From positions 310,001-374,000 of the forward strand of contig OY969725.1 in assembly GCA_963702195.1 (NCBI GenBank): a DNA stretch of 64,000 nucleotides, in the 5' to 3' direction. Positions 1-7,466 of the stretch are shown piece by piece. This DNA comes from AC-56 sp963702195. GTDB taxonomy: Bacteria; Actinomycetota; Thermoleophilia; Solirubrobacterales; 70-9. Numbering within the stretch: position 1 is the first letter of the stretch; each line of letters starts with the position of its first letter. The position numbers and the translations under genes are program-made. The notes beneath the pieces are model-generated. The model worked only from the letters and a program-made list of their open reading frames with translations, did no database searches and was not told the origin of the DNA.

Positions 1-1
1 C

Positions 2-379
2 CGGCACACGGTCAGCGTGTTCGCGCAGTACGCGCCGTATGAGCTGGCCAACGGCACCTGGGATGAGCAACGCGATGCGATCGGCGAGCAGGTCCTCGAG
101 GTGATCGCGGCCTACGCGCCTGACATCGGTGAGTGCATCGAGCAGATGGAGGTCCTCGGGCCGCCGGACATCGAGCACCGGATCGGCCTCACCGGCGGGC
201 ACATCTTCCAGGGTGAGGCGCTTCCGGATCAGATGTGGGACCGGAGGCTCGATCACCGCACGCCCGTCGAGGGGCTCTACATGTGCGGGGCCGCCACGCA
301 TCCGGCCGGGTCGGTCATCGCCCTGAACGGGCGCAACGCGGCGATGGCCGTTCTCGAAGACGTCTCCAGGGCTGGCTGA
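2..379 (+). CDS. FAD-dependent oxidoreductase, phytoene-desaturase-like (C-terminal fragment)
   Basis: Only the last ~125 residues are present; the frame is open through the left edge, so the start lies outside the window. The end carries the C-terminal flavin-binding pattern of CrtI/phytoene-dehydrogenase-like amine-oxidase-fold proteins: GGHIFQGEAL, then PVEGLYMCGAATHPAGSV, then a helix GRNAAMAVLEDV. The same order occurs in the complete homologue at 58467-60059 (DGSIFQGEQG, PVDGLYLCGAGTHPGGGV), so the window holds two members of the family. A GTG at 17 could be taken for a start but falls inside the conserved domain. Substrate unknown. Confidence 0.8.
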   Translation, partial: RHTVSVFAQYAPYELANGTWDEQRDAIGEQVLEVIAAYAPDIGECIEQMEVLGPPDIEHRIGLTGGHIFQGEALPDQMWDRRLDHRTPVEGLYMCGAATHPAGSVIALNGRNAAMAVLEDVSRAG

Positions 380-482
380 CCAGCCGATTGGGCGACTCGC
401 CGAGTCGGCCGGGCCCGGCTCAAGTCGGCGGTCGAACTGCCGATGGCAGTCATGCATGCAGCGACGCCCGAGAGGGGCAACG

Positions 483-2258
483 GTGGCGCGCCTTCGAGCG
501 AAACAAGAGTCGATAGCGGCTGTCGCCGTCCCAAGGGAGGCGCGGCGCGAGACGAACGGGATCACCTCCCGGCTCGTCCTGCTGTACACCGAAGAGGTCG
601 GTGGTGAGGACACGGTCCAGAGCGTGCTCGCGCGCTGCGGCATGAGCGACCGCCGCGAGCAGCTCCTCGACGAGAACTACTGGTTCTCGTACGAGAACAA
701 GATCGCTCTGTTCGAGGCCGCCTCCGAGGTGCTGGAGGACCCGAACGTGATGCTGCACGTCGCGAGCCGGGCACTTGACCTCAAGGTGGGGGGCGGCCTC
801 AAGGTGGCGCTGCGGGCGCTCGGCTCCCCCCGGCTCGTCTACCAGAACATCGTCCGCGCCAATGCCAAGTTCAGCGGGAGCCACGTCATGGAGCTGCTGG
901 ACGTCGGCACGCGCCACGCCGTGATCAGCTATTCGGACCTCACTGGGCGGCGGCGCTACCACGAGCTCGACTGCCAGTACAACCGCGGCATGCTGGCGTG
1001 CGTGCCCGAGCTCTTCGGGCTCGGCCCGGCGCACGTCGAGCACCAGGTGTGCGGCTGTAGGGGCGGCCCGGCGTGCATCTACGGTCTCCGCTGGGAGAGC
1101 GGCGCGAACGAGCTGCGGTTCGCGCTCGGGGCCGCGCTGGTCGGCGGCGGCGCGCTCGCGGGCGCCGCCGCATTCGATCCGGCGCTCCTGCCGGTCGGCG
1201 CCGCGATCGCGGGCGTGGCGGCTGTCGCCGCATGGATGAGGGCGGACCATCAGGCGCGCGCGGTGCGGCGCCAGCTCGAGGCCGAGGCACGCGAGCAGTC
1301 CGACGTCGCTGAGCGTCTGATCGCCTCGCTCAAGGACCTCGTGTCCGAGCTTCGCCTCGACGACGTGCTGGCGAAGATCACCGCGAACGCCCAGGCCGCT
1401 GTGGTGGGCAAGGAGTTCGCGCTGCTCGTGGATGACGGCGAGGGACCGCGGTGCCAGAGCTACACCAGCCTGCCGCTCGGGGCCGTCTCCGTGCTCGAGT
1501 CCTGGGCCAAGGGTGTCGCCACGGTTGACGGGCCGGTCACGGTCGACGACGTGGTTACCTCTCCGGAGCTGGCCCGGCTCGCGATCGACGCGGAGCTGCC
1601 GTTCGGGTCGATCTGCGCCGCCCCCCTCGTGTTCCGGGGTCGGCACCAGGGCCTGCTGGTGGCGCTGGCCACGCAGCCCCGGACCTTCCTCCCCCGAGAC
1701 GTCGACCTGATCCAGTCCTATGCCGCACAGGCGGCGGTGGCACTCGCCAACGCCCGCATGTACCAAGAGCTCGAGGAGCTGGCGAGCCGCGATCACCTGA
1801 CGGGTCTGCTCAACCTGCGGGAGTTCCACGAGTCCCTCACCCGGGAGCTCGAGCGCTGCAAGCGTTACGGGGGGCGCTTCAGCGTCGTGCTGTTCGACCT
1901 CAACCGCTTCAAGGCGGTCAACGACTCGCACGGCCACGCCGAGGGCGATCGGGTGCTGCGGGAGGCCGGCGAGGCCTTCGCCCGAACCTGCCGCTCGTCG
2001 GATCTCGCCTTCCGCGTAGGAGGCGACGAGTTCGCGTACATCCTCCCCGAGAGCGGTGAGGACGCGGCCGCGGCCGCCGCCGGACGCCTGCGTGCGGAGC
2101 TGGCGTCGATGCCGGAAGGGCTCGACTGCTCCTACGGCATCACGGTCTGGCCGGAGGACGGGCCGGAGCGCGCCCGCCTGCTGGAGGCCGCGGACGGCCG
2201 CCTCTACGACATGAAGCGGGACGTCCCCGAGCCGGACGCCCAGAGCTCCTCCGAGTAG
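483..2258 (+). CDS. Membrane-associated GAF-GGDEF diguanylate cyclase
   Basis: Predicted to make cyclic di-GMP. Domain order: an N-terminal sensor-like region of ~190 residues ending in a cysteine-rich stretch (CGCRGGPACIY) that resembles the end of V4R-type sensor domains; two short hydrophobic segments at about residues 210-245; a GAF domain (~275-420); a GGDEF domain at the C-terminus. The active-site motif is intact (RVGGDEFAYI) and an RxxD product-inhibition site (RSSD) sits five residues before it, so an active, feedback-inhibited cyclase is expected. GTG 483 is preferred because AGAGGGG lies just upstream; an in-frame ATG at 456 would add nine residues. It stands alone before the two-component pair that starts at 2581. 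The sensed signal is unknown. Confidence 0.88.
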   Translation: MARLRAKQESIAAVAVPREARRETNGITSRLVLLYTEEVGGEDTVQSVLARCGMSDRREQLLDENYWFSYENKIALFEAASEVLEDPNVMLHVASRALDLKVGGGLKVALRALGSPRLVYQNIVRANAKFSGSHVMELLDVGTRHAVISYSDLTGRRRYHELDCQYNRGMLACVPELFGLGPAHVEHQVCGCRGGPACIYGLRWESGANELRFALGAALVGGGALAGAAAFDPALLPVGAAIAGVAAVAAWMRADHQARAVRRQLEAEAREQSDVAERLIASLKDLVSELRLDDVLAKITANAQAAVVGKEFALLVDDGEGPRCQSYTSLPLGAVSVLESWAKGVATVDGPVTVDDVVTSPELARLAIDAELPFGSICAAPLVFRGRHQGLLVALATQPRTFLPRDVDLIQSYAAQAAVALANARMYQELEELASRDHLTGLLNLREFHESLTRELERCKRYGGRFSVVLFDLNRFKAVNDSHGHAEGDRVLREAGEAFARTCRSSDLAFRVGGDEFAYILPESGEDAAAAAAGRLRAELASMPEGLDCSYGITVWPEDGPERARLLEAADGRLYDMKRDVPEPDAQSSSE

Positions 2259-2267
2259 CCCCGGTCA

Positions 2268-2343
2268 TCCGATCGGAGGATCGATCCCCCACCGATCGCA
2301 GGGTGCCAGGTTCATCCGCAGAAACGTCCGACCGGAGGATTGC
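2268..2343. promoter_or_regulatory. Repeated dyad motif upstream of response regulator
   Basis: The 322-bp gap 2259-2580 holds TCCGATCGGA (2268-2277, a perfect palindrome) followed by GGATCG, and 60 bp further TCCGACCGGAGGATTG (2328-2343), a near copy of the same 16 bp. ACCGATCG lies between them at 2291-2298. Similar CCGATCG/CCGATTGG dyads recur at 4393-4427 and 5046-5141, framing the regulator-kinase genes. An operator role is inference. The rest of the gap contains the terminator at 2440-2479. Confidence 0.4.
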
Positions 2344-2439
2344 GCCTGGACGCGGGGGTGGCGAGCATGGGCACAGCCATCCTCCGCACTGGTTGATCGC
2401 TGCAGCTGGATAGCGAGCTGCCAGCCACGCGATTGACCC

Positions 2440-2479
2440 GGGAGCGCCGCACCAGTCCATCCCTAGGTGCGGCGCTCCC
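2440..2479 (+). terminator. Strong hairpin, likely terminator
   Basis: GGGAGCGCCGCACC (2440-2453) pairs perfectly with GGTGCGGCGCTCCC (2466-2479), a 14-bp stem with a 12-nt loop. It lies between the GGDEF gene and the response regulator. A short pyrimidine run (ACTTCTTTC) follows instead of a classical T tract. Confidence 0.7.
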
Positions 2480-2580
2480 ACTTCTTTCACCGACATCGCC
2501 TTTTCGAGGGCGTTGGGTTAGCCTGAGCCGGGATGAACGGGACGCGATGGTGTCCGTGGCCGGCGTGACCAGGAGGAGGC

Positions 2581-3234
2581 TTGAGCGCTAGAAGGTCGGA
2601 TCGGGTGCGGGTGTTCGTTGCCGACGACCACCCGGTCTACCGCGACGGAATGGTGCGGGCCATCAGCGAACGCCCCGACCTCGAGCTTGTGGGCGAGGCC
2701 AGCAACGGCCGCGACGCCCTCGAGGAGATCGCGAACCTCAAGCCCGACGTGGCCCTGCTCGACATCAGGATGCCGGGGCTCGACGGCCTGGAGGTGCTCG
2801 GCGCCGTTCGCCGGGACAGCTCGAGCACCGAGATCCTGCTCCTCTCGGCCCACCTTGACAGCGACCTCGCGTACCGGGCAGTTGCCGCAGGAGCGAAGGG
2901 CTACCTCTCGAAGCAGGCGGCGCGGACGGAGATCTGCGATGGGATCGCGGCGGTGGCCGACGGTGGCACCGCGTTTGCCCCCGAGGTCCAGACCGGTCTG
3001 GCGAGCGAGCTGCACGAGCGCGAGCGGGGACAGCAGGGGCCGGTCCTCACCTCGCGCGAGCGCGAGGTGCTGAAGCTCGTGGCCGCCGGCCATTCGGCGC
3101 CGGAGATCGCCGAGCGCATCCACCTCAGTCCGGCCACGGTCAAGTCGCATCTCCAAGCCATCTACGACAAGCTCGGCGTCGCCGAGCGGGCGGCGGCCGT
3201 CGCCGAGGGAATGCGGAGAGGGTTCCTCGAGTAG
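2581..3234 (+). CDS. NarL/FixJ-family response regulator
   Basis: A two-domain transcription regulator of 217 residues. The receiver domain (residues ~8-125) has the acidic pair ADD, the phospho-acceptor Asp61 in LLDIRMPG, Ser in LLLSAH and the conserved Lys in GYLSK. The C-terminal LuxR helix-turn-helix reads LTSREREVLKLVAAG to SPATVKSHLQAIYDKLGV. Start is TTG 2581, chosen for GGAGGAGG ending three bases before it. The partner is very probably the PAS histidine kinase starting 75 bp downstream, whose HisKA_3-type core is the usual mate of NarL regulators. The dyads in the flanking gaps are candidate binding sites. Confidence 0.93.
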   Translation: MSARRSDRVRVFVADDHPVYRDGMVRAISERPDLELVGEASNGRDALEEIANLKPDVALLDIRMPGLDGLEVLGAVRRDSSSTEILLLSAHLDSDLAYRAVAAGAKGYLSKQAARTEICDGIAAVADGGTAFAPEVQTGLASELHERERGQQGPVLTSREREVLKLVAAGHSAPEIAERIHLSPATVKSHLQAIYDKLGVAERAAAVAEGMRRGFLE

Positions 3235-3247
3235 GGAAGGTGTGTCA

Positions 3248-3297
3248 TGAGGTGCTTTAGCACCGAAACTGGCATGTCAGGCGGCGAAGCCGCCGCA
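3248..3297 (+). repeat. 50-bp twin-hairpin element, copy A
   Basis: Identical over 50 bp to 53562-53611. Contains GGTGCTTTAGCACC (5-bp stem, TTTA loop), a linker with CTGGCATGTCAG (itself nearly palindromic), and GGCGGCGAAGCCGCC (6-bp stem, GAA loop). It ends directly at the AGGAG that serves the kinase start GTG 3309, so it forms the 5' side of that translation start. It could be a mobile palindromic repeat or a cis-acting RNA. Confidence 0.85.
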
Positions 3298-3308
3298 GGA
3301 GCTTGCGC

Positions 3309-4373
3309 GTGAGCGTCGAGTCCAGGCGCGAGGAATCCGAACAGCTGAAGGCGGCCCTGCTCGACGGGGCGCTCGACTGCGTCGTCGCCATCGACGGGCG
3401 TGGGCGCGTCCTGGAGTTCAACCGGGCCGCGGAGGTCACGTTCGGGTACGCGGCGGACGAGGCAATCGGGTCCGAGCTGGCGGAGCTGATCGCGCCGCCC
3501 GACCTCCGCGAGGAATACCGGTGGGAGCTCGACCCAGGGGCGCCAAAGGATGGGGAGCCGGATCGCCGCGTCGAGCTGACCGCTATGCGCAAGGACGGGT
3601 CGACCCTCCCGGTCGAGGTCGCGGTCCGGCGCGTGCCGGGAGTGGAGCCACCGATCTACGCCGGCTACATCCGCGACGTCAGCGACGTGAAGCGCAGTGA
3701 GGAACGCGCGCTCAAGCAGAGCCGTGCGATCGCCGATCTCGCGCAGGCCCGCGGCGAGCTCGTCTCCCAACTCATGCTCGCGGAAGAGCGAACGCGGCAG
3801 CGCATCGCGCAGGTGCTCCATGACGACGCCCTCCAGCTGCTGCTCGCCGCGCACCAGGATCTGCTGGAGGCGGCTCCGGGAAGGGAGGGCGTGACGCGAG
3901 CCCAGCACGCCCTCGAGGGCACGATCGAGCGCCTTCGCGAGGCCGTGGCCGCCCTCCACCCCGTGACCCACCAGCAGGGAGATCTGCAGACGGCGATCGG
4001 CGCGATCGTCCGCGAGAGCGCCACGCGAGGCGGCTTCCGGTACACCGTTCGAGTCGAGCCGGACGCGGCTGGGCTCCAGGACGAGCTCGTGCTCTCGGCG
4101 TGCCGGGAGCTGGTCGCCAACGTCGCCAAGCACGCAAAGGCATCCCGCTGTGCGGTGAGCGTCGATCGCAACGGCGACCTGGTCAGGCTGGAGGTGGCCG
4201 ACGACGGCGTCGGGATTCCCCCGGGACGCCAGCAGGCAGCCCTCCGGCAGGGCCACATCGGGCTGGCGTCGACGATCCAGCGCATGCAGGCGATCGGGGG
4301 CGACGGCGAGGTCACGAGCTCGGACGGCAAGGGGACCGTGGTCCGCGCCTCGATTCCGATCAACTCCGACTAG
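3309..4373 (+). CDS. PAS-domain sensor histidine kinase (HisKA_3 type)
   Basis: Predicted soluble sensor kinase for the regulator upstream. A PAS domain covers about residues 8-130 (LDGALDCVVAIDGRGRVLEFN, then a PAC-like end GYIRDVSD). The dimerisation/phospho-acceptor helix has His171 in QRIAQVLHDDALQ, the signature of NarL-type partners. The HATPase domain shows the N box (CRELVANVAKHAKA) and G1 box (VADDGVGIPPG), and GHIGLASTIQRMQ. No membrane segment is seen, so the cue is probably cytoplasmic or bound by PAS. GTG 3309 is preferred over TTG 3303 because AGGAG at 3296-3300 is correctly spaced only for GTG. The repeat element at 3248-3297 immediately precedes it. Confidence 0.92.
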   Translation: MSVESRREESEQLKAALLDGALDCVVAIDGRGRVLEFNRAAEVTFGYAADEAIGSELAELIAPPDLREEYRWELDPGAPKDGEPDRRVELTAMRKDGSTLPVEVAVRRVPGVEPPIYAGYIRDVSDVKRSEERALKQSRAIADLAQARGELVSQLMLAEERTRQRIAQVLHDDALQLLLAAHQDLLEAAPGREGVTRAQHALEGTIERLREAVAALHPVTHQQGDLQTAIGAIVRESATRGGFRYTVRVEPDAAGLQDELVLSACRELVANVAKHAKASRCAVSVDRNGDLVRLEVADDGVGIPPGRQQAALRQGHIGLASTIQRMQAIGGDGEVTSSDGKGTVVRASIPINSD

Positions 4374-4392
4374 CCGCACCCGGGCGACGACC

Positions 4393-4427
4393 CTCCAATC
4401 GTCTATGCGCGCATCCACCGATTGGTG
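4393..4427. promoter_or_regulatory. CCAATCG / CCACCGATTGGTGG dyads
   Basis: TCCAATCG (4394-4401) is followed by CCACCGATTGGTGG (4414-4427), a near-perfect dyad with the same core as the CCGATCGG sites at 2268-2298 and 5046-5141. It lies just after the histidine kinase and at the start of the next open frame. A shared DNA-binding protein is inferred only from the recurrence. Confidence 0.35.
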
Positions 4428-5031
4428 GGGCCGTCCTTCAACCCCAGAAAGGTTCGAATGGACTATGTTCAGGCTTGGGGTCGGGCTTCAGTATCGGTGG
4501 GCCGAACGTAGCTGCAATGGGAGACCGAAACTGACGAGGAAGGAACCGCAAGTAGTCGGGCAGGAGGCCTCTTCGAACGGGTCCCATGCGGAGGCCCTGG
4601 GCCCGGACGAGGCCCGGCTGACCCTGACCGTTCCGGCGGGCCCCACATCGGTCACGCACGTTCGCGACGCCCTCGGCGACCTGATCGCAGAGGGCGACCC
4701 CGTTGTGCTCGAGCAGGTGGCCGTGCTGGTGGGGGCGCTGACGAGCGGAACGGACCGGCCCGGGGCGCCGCCGTCGGCTCCGTTCGAGATCGAGCTGCGG
4801 GCCGATCGCTCCCGCGTGGTCGTCGACCTCTATGACCGCGACTTCACGGCTCACCGGTCCGAGGGGGGGCTCGTGGAGCTCGAGCGCAGCATGCTGACCC
4901 CCTGGCGGCTGAAGCTCGTGGAGCGCCTGGCGGACCGCTGGTCGGTGATGCATGACGAGCTGCTCGTGATGCGCTTCGAGTTCGACTCCGAGCAGGGCAT
5001 GACGCTTCGGGACACGTCAGGGGGGTCGTAA
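4405..5031 (+). CDS. Hypothetical protein with degenerate anti-sigma (RsbW-like) fold
   Basis: Up to 208 residues. From about residue 68 the pattern (LTLTVPAGPTSVTHVRDALGD, a central helix, then a beta strand VVVDLYDRDF and a C-terminal helix LKLVERLADRWSV) resembles RsbW/SpoIIAB-type HATPase proteins that bind anti-sigma antagonists. The ATP-binding N box (E-x-x-x-N) is absent: the matching helix reads VAVLVGALTSGTD. If the fold call is right it is unlikely to be a kinase. The start is uncertain (ATG 4405, ATG 4465 or later); the first ~60 codons look unlike coding sequence and contain the dyad motifs. It follows the sensor kinase in the same direction. Confidence 0.6.
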   Translation: MRASTDWWGRPSTPERFEWTMFRLGVGLQYRWAERSCNGRPKLTRKEPQVVGQEASSNGSHAEALGPDEARLTLTVPAGPTSVTHVRDALGDLIAEGDPVVLEQVAVLVGALTSGTDRPGAPPSAPFEIELRADRSRVVVDLYDRDFTAHRSEGGLVELERSMLTPWRLKLVERLADRWSVMHDELLVMRFEFDSEQGMTLRDTSGGS

Positions 5032-5045
5032 CGGCGTCGCCCGCT

Positions 5046-5228
5046 CCGCCGATCGTCTGAGGAGCATCCGCCGATCGGCTGTTGATCCATCCCCCGATCG
5101 GCGGAGCCGAGGTCCATACGCACAATCCTTCGATCGAGGGATGGTGCGCCCCCGGCCCGGCCGCGACAATCGTCTCGCGTGGGCAGGGATGCCCGCGTTG
5201 TGCCAGTACCAGTTCAGTAGTGCCAGTA
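5046..5228. promoter_or_regulatory. Cluster of CCGATCG dyads and GTGCCAGTA direct repeats
   Basis: The gap after 5031 contains CCGCCGATCG (5046-5055), ATCCGCCGATCGGC (about 5066-5079), ATCCCCCGATCGGC (5089-5102) and CCTTCGATCGAGGG (5128-5141). A separate pair of direct repeats GTGCCAGTA lies at 5200-5208 and 5220-5228, 20 bp apart, which is two helical turns. No gene was found here. The gap ends in a terminator hairpin. Confidence 0.45.
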
Positions 5229-5231
5229 ACT

Positions 5232-5283
5232 GAGAGGGCTCCCGGATCGCGGCTTAGTCCCGACGCGGCCGGGGGCCCTTCTC
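5232..5283. terminator. Bidirectional terminator hairpin
   Basis: GAGAGGGCTCCCGG (5232-5245) pairs with CCGGGGGCCCTTCTC (5269-5283) with a G-U pair and one bulge, and ATCGCG/CGCGGC adds a partial inner stem. It sits between convergent transcription units (4405-5031 on plus, 5292-6664 on minus). Confidence 0.6.
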
Positions 5284-5291
5284 ATGTCCGC

Positions 5292-5888
5292 TCAGACGTC
5301 GAGGGCGGTCCCCGCCGGCCCCAGGTTGACGACCTCCGTCCGCCCGATCTCGGAGCGCTCGCCCCACGACTCGTGGATGTGCCCGCAGAGCGCCAGTTGC
5401 GGCTCCTTCGCGACGATCGCGTCGAGCACCGCGGCGCTTCCCAGGTGCTCGCCGGCGCCGCTCACATCGACGTGGCCCCGCGGCGGCGAGTGGACGGCCA
5501 GGACGCAGCCCTCCGGGCATGAGGCGAGCTTCTCGGCCGCCTCCTCCTCGGTCAGGTCGAAGCTCCAGTCCCACGGAGTCACCGGGACTCCGGCGCCGAG
5601 GCCGAAGAACTCGACCCCGTCGATCGCGGCGGACTCGCCATGGAGCACGACCGCGTTCTCCCATCCGTCGCACGCCCCGCGCAGCGCGTCCTCGGTCTCG
5701 TTGTTTCCGGGCACGAGGATGGCCGGCCGGGTGATCTGCCGCAGCACGCCGATCGTCTCTTCGAGGCCGGAGTGAACGGAAGCGAAGTCACCGACTCCCA
5801 CCACGACGTCCGCGTCCTCGCTGGCAGCGACGAGCGTCTCGGCCCGGCCGGTGTCCACGTGAAGGTCGCTGAAGGCGAGAAGTCTCAT
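5292..5888 (-). CDS. Calcineurin-like metallophosphoesterase
   Basis: A 198-residue protein of the metallophosphoesterase superfamily with the metal-binding blocks in order: FSDLHVD (residues 6-12), VVGVGDFAS, LVPGNNE (GNxE variant of GNHD), AVHSPPRGH and CGHIHES near the C-terminus. Length fits the YfcE/MJ0936-like group of small phosphodiesterases; substrate not predictable. Its ATG (5888-5886) overlaps the TGA of the lipoate ligase gene in an ATGA arrangement, so the two are translationally coupled. Confidence 0.9.
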   Translation of the reverse strand: MRLLAFSDLHVDTGRAETLVAASEDADVVVGVGDFASVHSGLEETIGVLRQITRPAILVPGNNETEDALRGACDGWENAVVLHGESAAIDGVEFFGLGAGVPVTPWDWSFDLTEEEAAEKLASCPEGCVLAVHSPPRGHVDVSGAGEHLGSAAVLDAIVAKEPQLALCGHIHESWGERSEIGRTEVVNLGPAGTALDV

Positions 5889-6664
5889 TCGACCGAGTGC
5901 TCGGACTCTAGGCGTTTCGCCAAGGCGAGCGTCCCGGGATCGAGGGGCGCCTCGCGCAACTCGTAGAGCTCGCCGAGTCGCGCGAGGATTGCCTCCTCGA
6001 CACGCTGCACCGTGATGGAGGCGACCTCGTCCTCGATGCTCCCCGCGGTCGCCGGGTCCCAGGCGAGGTCCAGGGCCTCGTAGACACCGATCAGCGGGTC
6101 CCGCACGCCCGCGCTGTCGCCGACGACGACCACGGCGCCGCGGTGAGCCGCCCCGGCGATGAGCCGCTGACCCGTTCCGGCCAGCTTCGTCGCTCCGCGC
6201 GCGTTCACGCTCCACGCACCGGGGCAGTACTCGCCCGGGACCTCTCCGACGCGCGTGTCCACACCCAGCTGCCGGATCGCGTGGGCGAGCAGGTCCGCGA
6301 GCTCTCTGAATCGCTCTTCGGTGCGGGCTGAGGGGCGGCGGTCCGGAACGGCCCAGGACAGCGCCAGCGTCTGCTCGTGGTAGACGGCGGCGCGGCCGCC
6401 GGCCAGCCGGATGACCGGCTCGAAGCCGGCGTCGCGGGCCGCGCCGACGGCGCGCTCAAAGCCGGGGCTCGCCGCGTCCTGCTTGGAGAAGGCGAGGATC
6501 CTGGGCGGCCGGTGCAGCCGGAACGTCGCCGGGACCTCGCCCGCAGCCACCCTCATCAGCGTCGCACGTGCAACGGCCGTGCCCAGGGCGGCCGGTTTGG
6601 CGAAGCCCTGCCGCGAGAGGAGGAGTTGCTCGCCCGGTTCGAAATCCGGGGTGCGCTCAGTCAT
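5885..6664 (-). CDS. Lipoate-protein ligase A / octanoyltransferase family protein
   Basis: Predicted to attach lipoyl or octanoyl groups to 2-oxo-acid dehydrogenase or glycine-cleavage proteins. The BPL_LplA_LipB fold is shown by the glycine-rich loop RLAGGRAAVYHEQTLALSW and the lysine block SVNARGATKLAGTGQR, where Lys is the expected acyl-adenylate or transfer residue. About 259 residues from ATG 6664. An in-frame start 54 bp upstream would run through the CRP-like site at 6679-6694, so 6664 is preferred. First gene of a two-gene operon with the metallophosphoesterase. Ligase versus transferase (LplA versus LipM/LipL) cannot be decided from sequence alone. Confidence 0.8.
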   Translation of the reverse strand: MTERTPDFEPGEQLLLSRQGFAKPAALGTAVARATLMRVAAGEVPATFRLHRPPRILAFSKQDAASPGFERAVGAARDAGFEPVIRLAGGRAAVYHEQTLALSWAVPDRRPSARTEERFRELADLLAHAIRQLGVDTRVGEVPGEYCPGAWSVNARGATKLAGTGQRLIAGAAHRGAVVVVGDSAGVRDPLIGVYEALDLAWDPATAGSIEDEVASITVQRVEEAILARLGELYELREAPLDPGTLALAKRLESEHSVE

Positions 6665-6678
6665 GGCCTTGTTAGGTC

Positions 6679-6694
6679 TGTGACCGGAGTCACA
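6679..6694. promoter_or_regulatory. CRP/GlxR-like binding site
   Basis: TGTGACCGGAGTCACA is a perfect dyad that matches TGTGA-N6-TCACA, the consensus of CRP-family regulators. It lies 15 bp before the lipoate ligase ATG on minus and ~215 bp before the Rpf-like gene on plus, so it could serve either promoter. Mycobacterial and corynebacterial rpf genes are known CRP/GlxR targets. Confidence 0.5.
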
Positions 6695-6730
6695 CACAAA
6701 CGCGCGTTCGCCTGCCACTCTCCGCCGCCG

Positions 6731-6800
6731 TTACGGACCACCCCTGAGGCAGGCGCCTGATCTGGCGCCGTCACCAAGTACCGCCCAGGGGAAGTAACGC
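6731..6800 (+). other. Structured leader upstream of Rpf-like gene
   Basis: Within the 245-bp divergent gap, CCCCT (about 6733) can pair with AGGGG (about 6788) around a perfect hairpin GGCGCC-TGATCT-GGCGCC. The position fits a 5' leader of the downstream gene. Many actinobacterial rpf genes have a c-di-AMP (ydaO) riboswitch here, but the conserved ydaO blocks are not recognisable, so no riboswitch class is assigned. Confidence 0.25.
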
Positions 6801-6909
6801 CCGGCAGGCCGAGCGACGTTTGCGGCGCCGCCATGTGCGGTTGCCCCTTGCGGCGCACGGCTCCGCGATGAGCGCGGCCGGTGCACGCAATTTGGAGGTG
6901 GTTCATCCC

Positions 6910-7440
6910 ATGTCCGTGGCTATCAGAGGGCTCGCAGCCGCAGGTGCGGTCGCGCTGACCTTCGGCATCGTCACACAGCCGAGCGGATCCGCCGCCCAGA
7001 CCCCCGGGCACGCGCGGGCCGACGGCAAGCAGTCGCACCAGCGAGTCGCAGTGCTGGCGAGGCCCGCCAAGCACTTCACCGAGCTGATGCGCGAGGCGCA
7101 TCAGCGGATCAAGCATCAGCACGCGGTGCGCGAGGCCAAGCAGGCGAGGGCCGCCGGCACCGCCCCGGCTTCCACCGGCGGCGGCGTCCCGTCGCCCGAG
7201 TCGGTGGGCGTCTCGAGCGCCACGCTCCAGGCGATTGCCGCCTGCGAGTCCGGCGGCGACCCGACCGCTGTCTCCGCGGACGGGACCTATCACGGCCTGT
7301 ACCAGTTCGACTACGGCACCTGGGCCTCCGTCGGAGGCTCCGGGGACCCCGCGGCGGCTTCGCCGGCCGAGCAGACGTACAGGGCGGCGCTGCTGTACTC
7401 GCGCGGCGGCTCCAGCCCGTGGCCGATCTGCGGGTCGTAG
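6910..7440 (+). CDS. Secreted transglycosylase, resuscitation-promoting-factor-like
   Basis: A 176-residue exported peptidoglycan hydrolase. The N-terminus is a signal peptide (MSVAIRGLAAAGAVALTFGIV then SGSAAQT). A charged linker leads to a C-terminal transglycosylase-like domain (~residues 100-176): LQAIAACESGGDPTAVS with the catalytic Glu in CESGGD, then YHGLYQFDYGTWASVGG, and the end SPWPICGS whose Cys probably pairs with that of ACESGG. These are hallmarks of Rpf/transglycosylase-like domains. ATG 6910 is chosen for GGAGGTG at 6894-6900. A strong terminator follows at 7467. CRP-like control is possible (6679-6694). Confidence 0.88.
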   Translation: MSVAIRGLAAAGAVALTFGIVTQPSGSAAQTPGHARADGKQSHQRVAVLARPAKHFTELMREAHQRIKHQHAVREAKQARAAGTAPASTGGGVPSPESVGVSSATLQAIAACESGGDPTAVSADGTYHGLYQFDYGTWASVGGSGDPAAASPAEQTYRAALLYSRGGSSPWPICGS

Positions 7441-7466
7441 CGGTCGGCCGAGCAGCTCAGGGCCAA

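Noticed and set aside
3248..3297. Glycine riboswitch or guanidine-II (mini-ykkC) riboswitch
   Set aside because: GCACCGAAA recalls the glycine aptamer and the twin hairpins recall mini-ykkC, but the aptamer core and the ACGR tetraloops are both missing.
5200..5228. CRISPR-like repeat
   Set aside because: Only two 9-bp copies, no further spacing series and no cas genes.
6665..6909. c-di-AMP (ydaO) riboswitch upstream of the Rpf-like gene
   Set aside because: The position is right and the leader is structured, but the conserved GGGGGACCCA, GGGGTGAATC and CCGAATCCG-type blocks are not present. A covariance-model search would decide.
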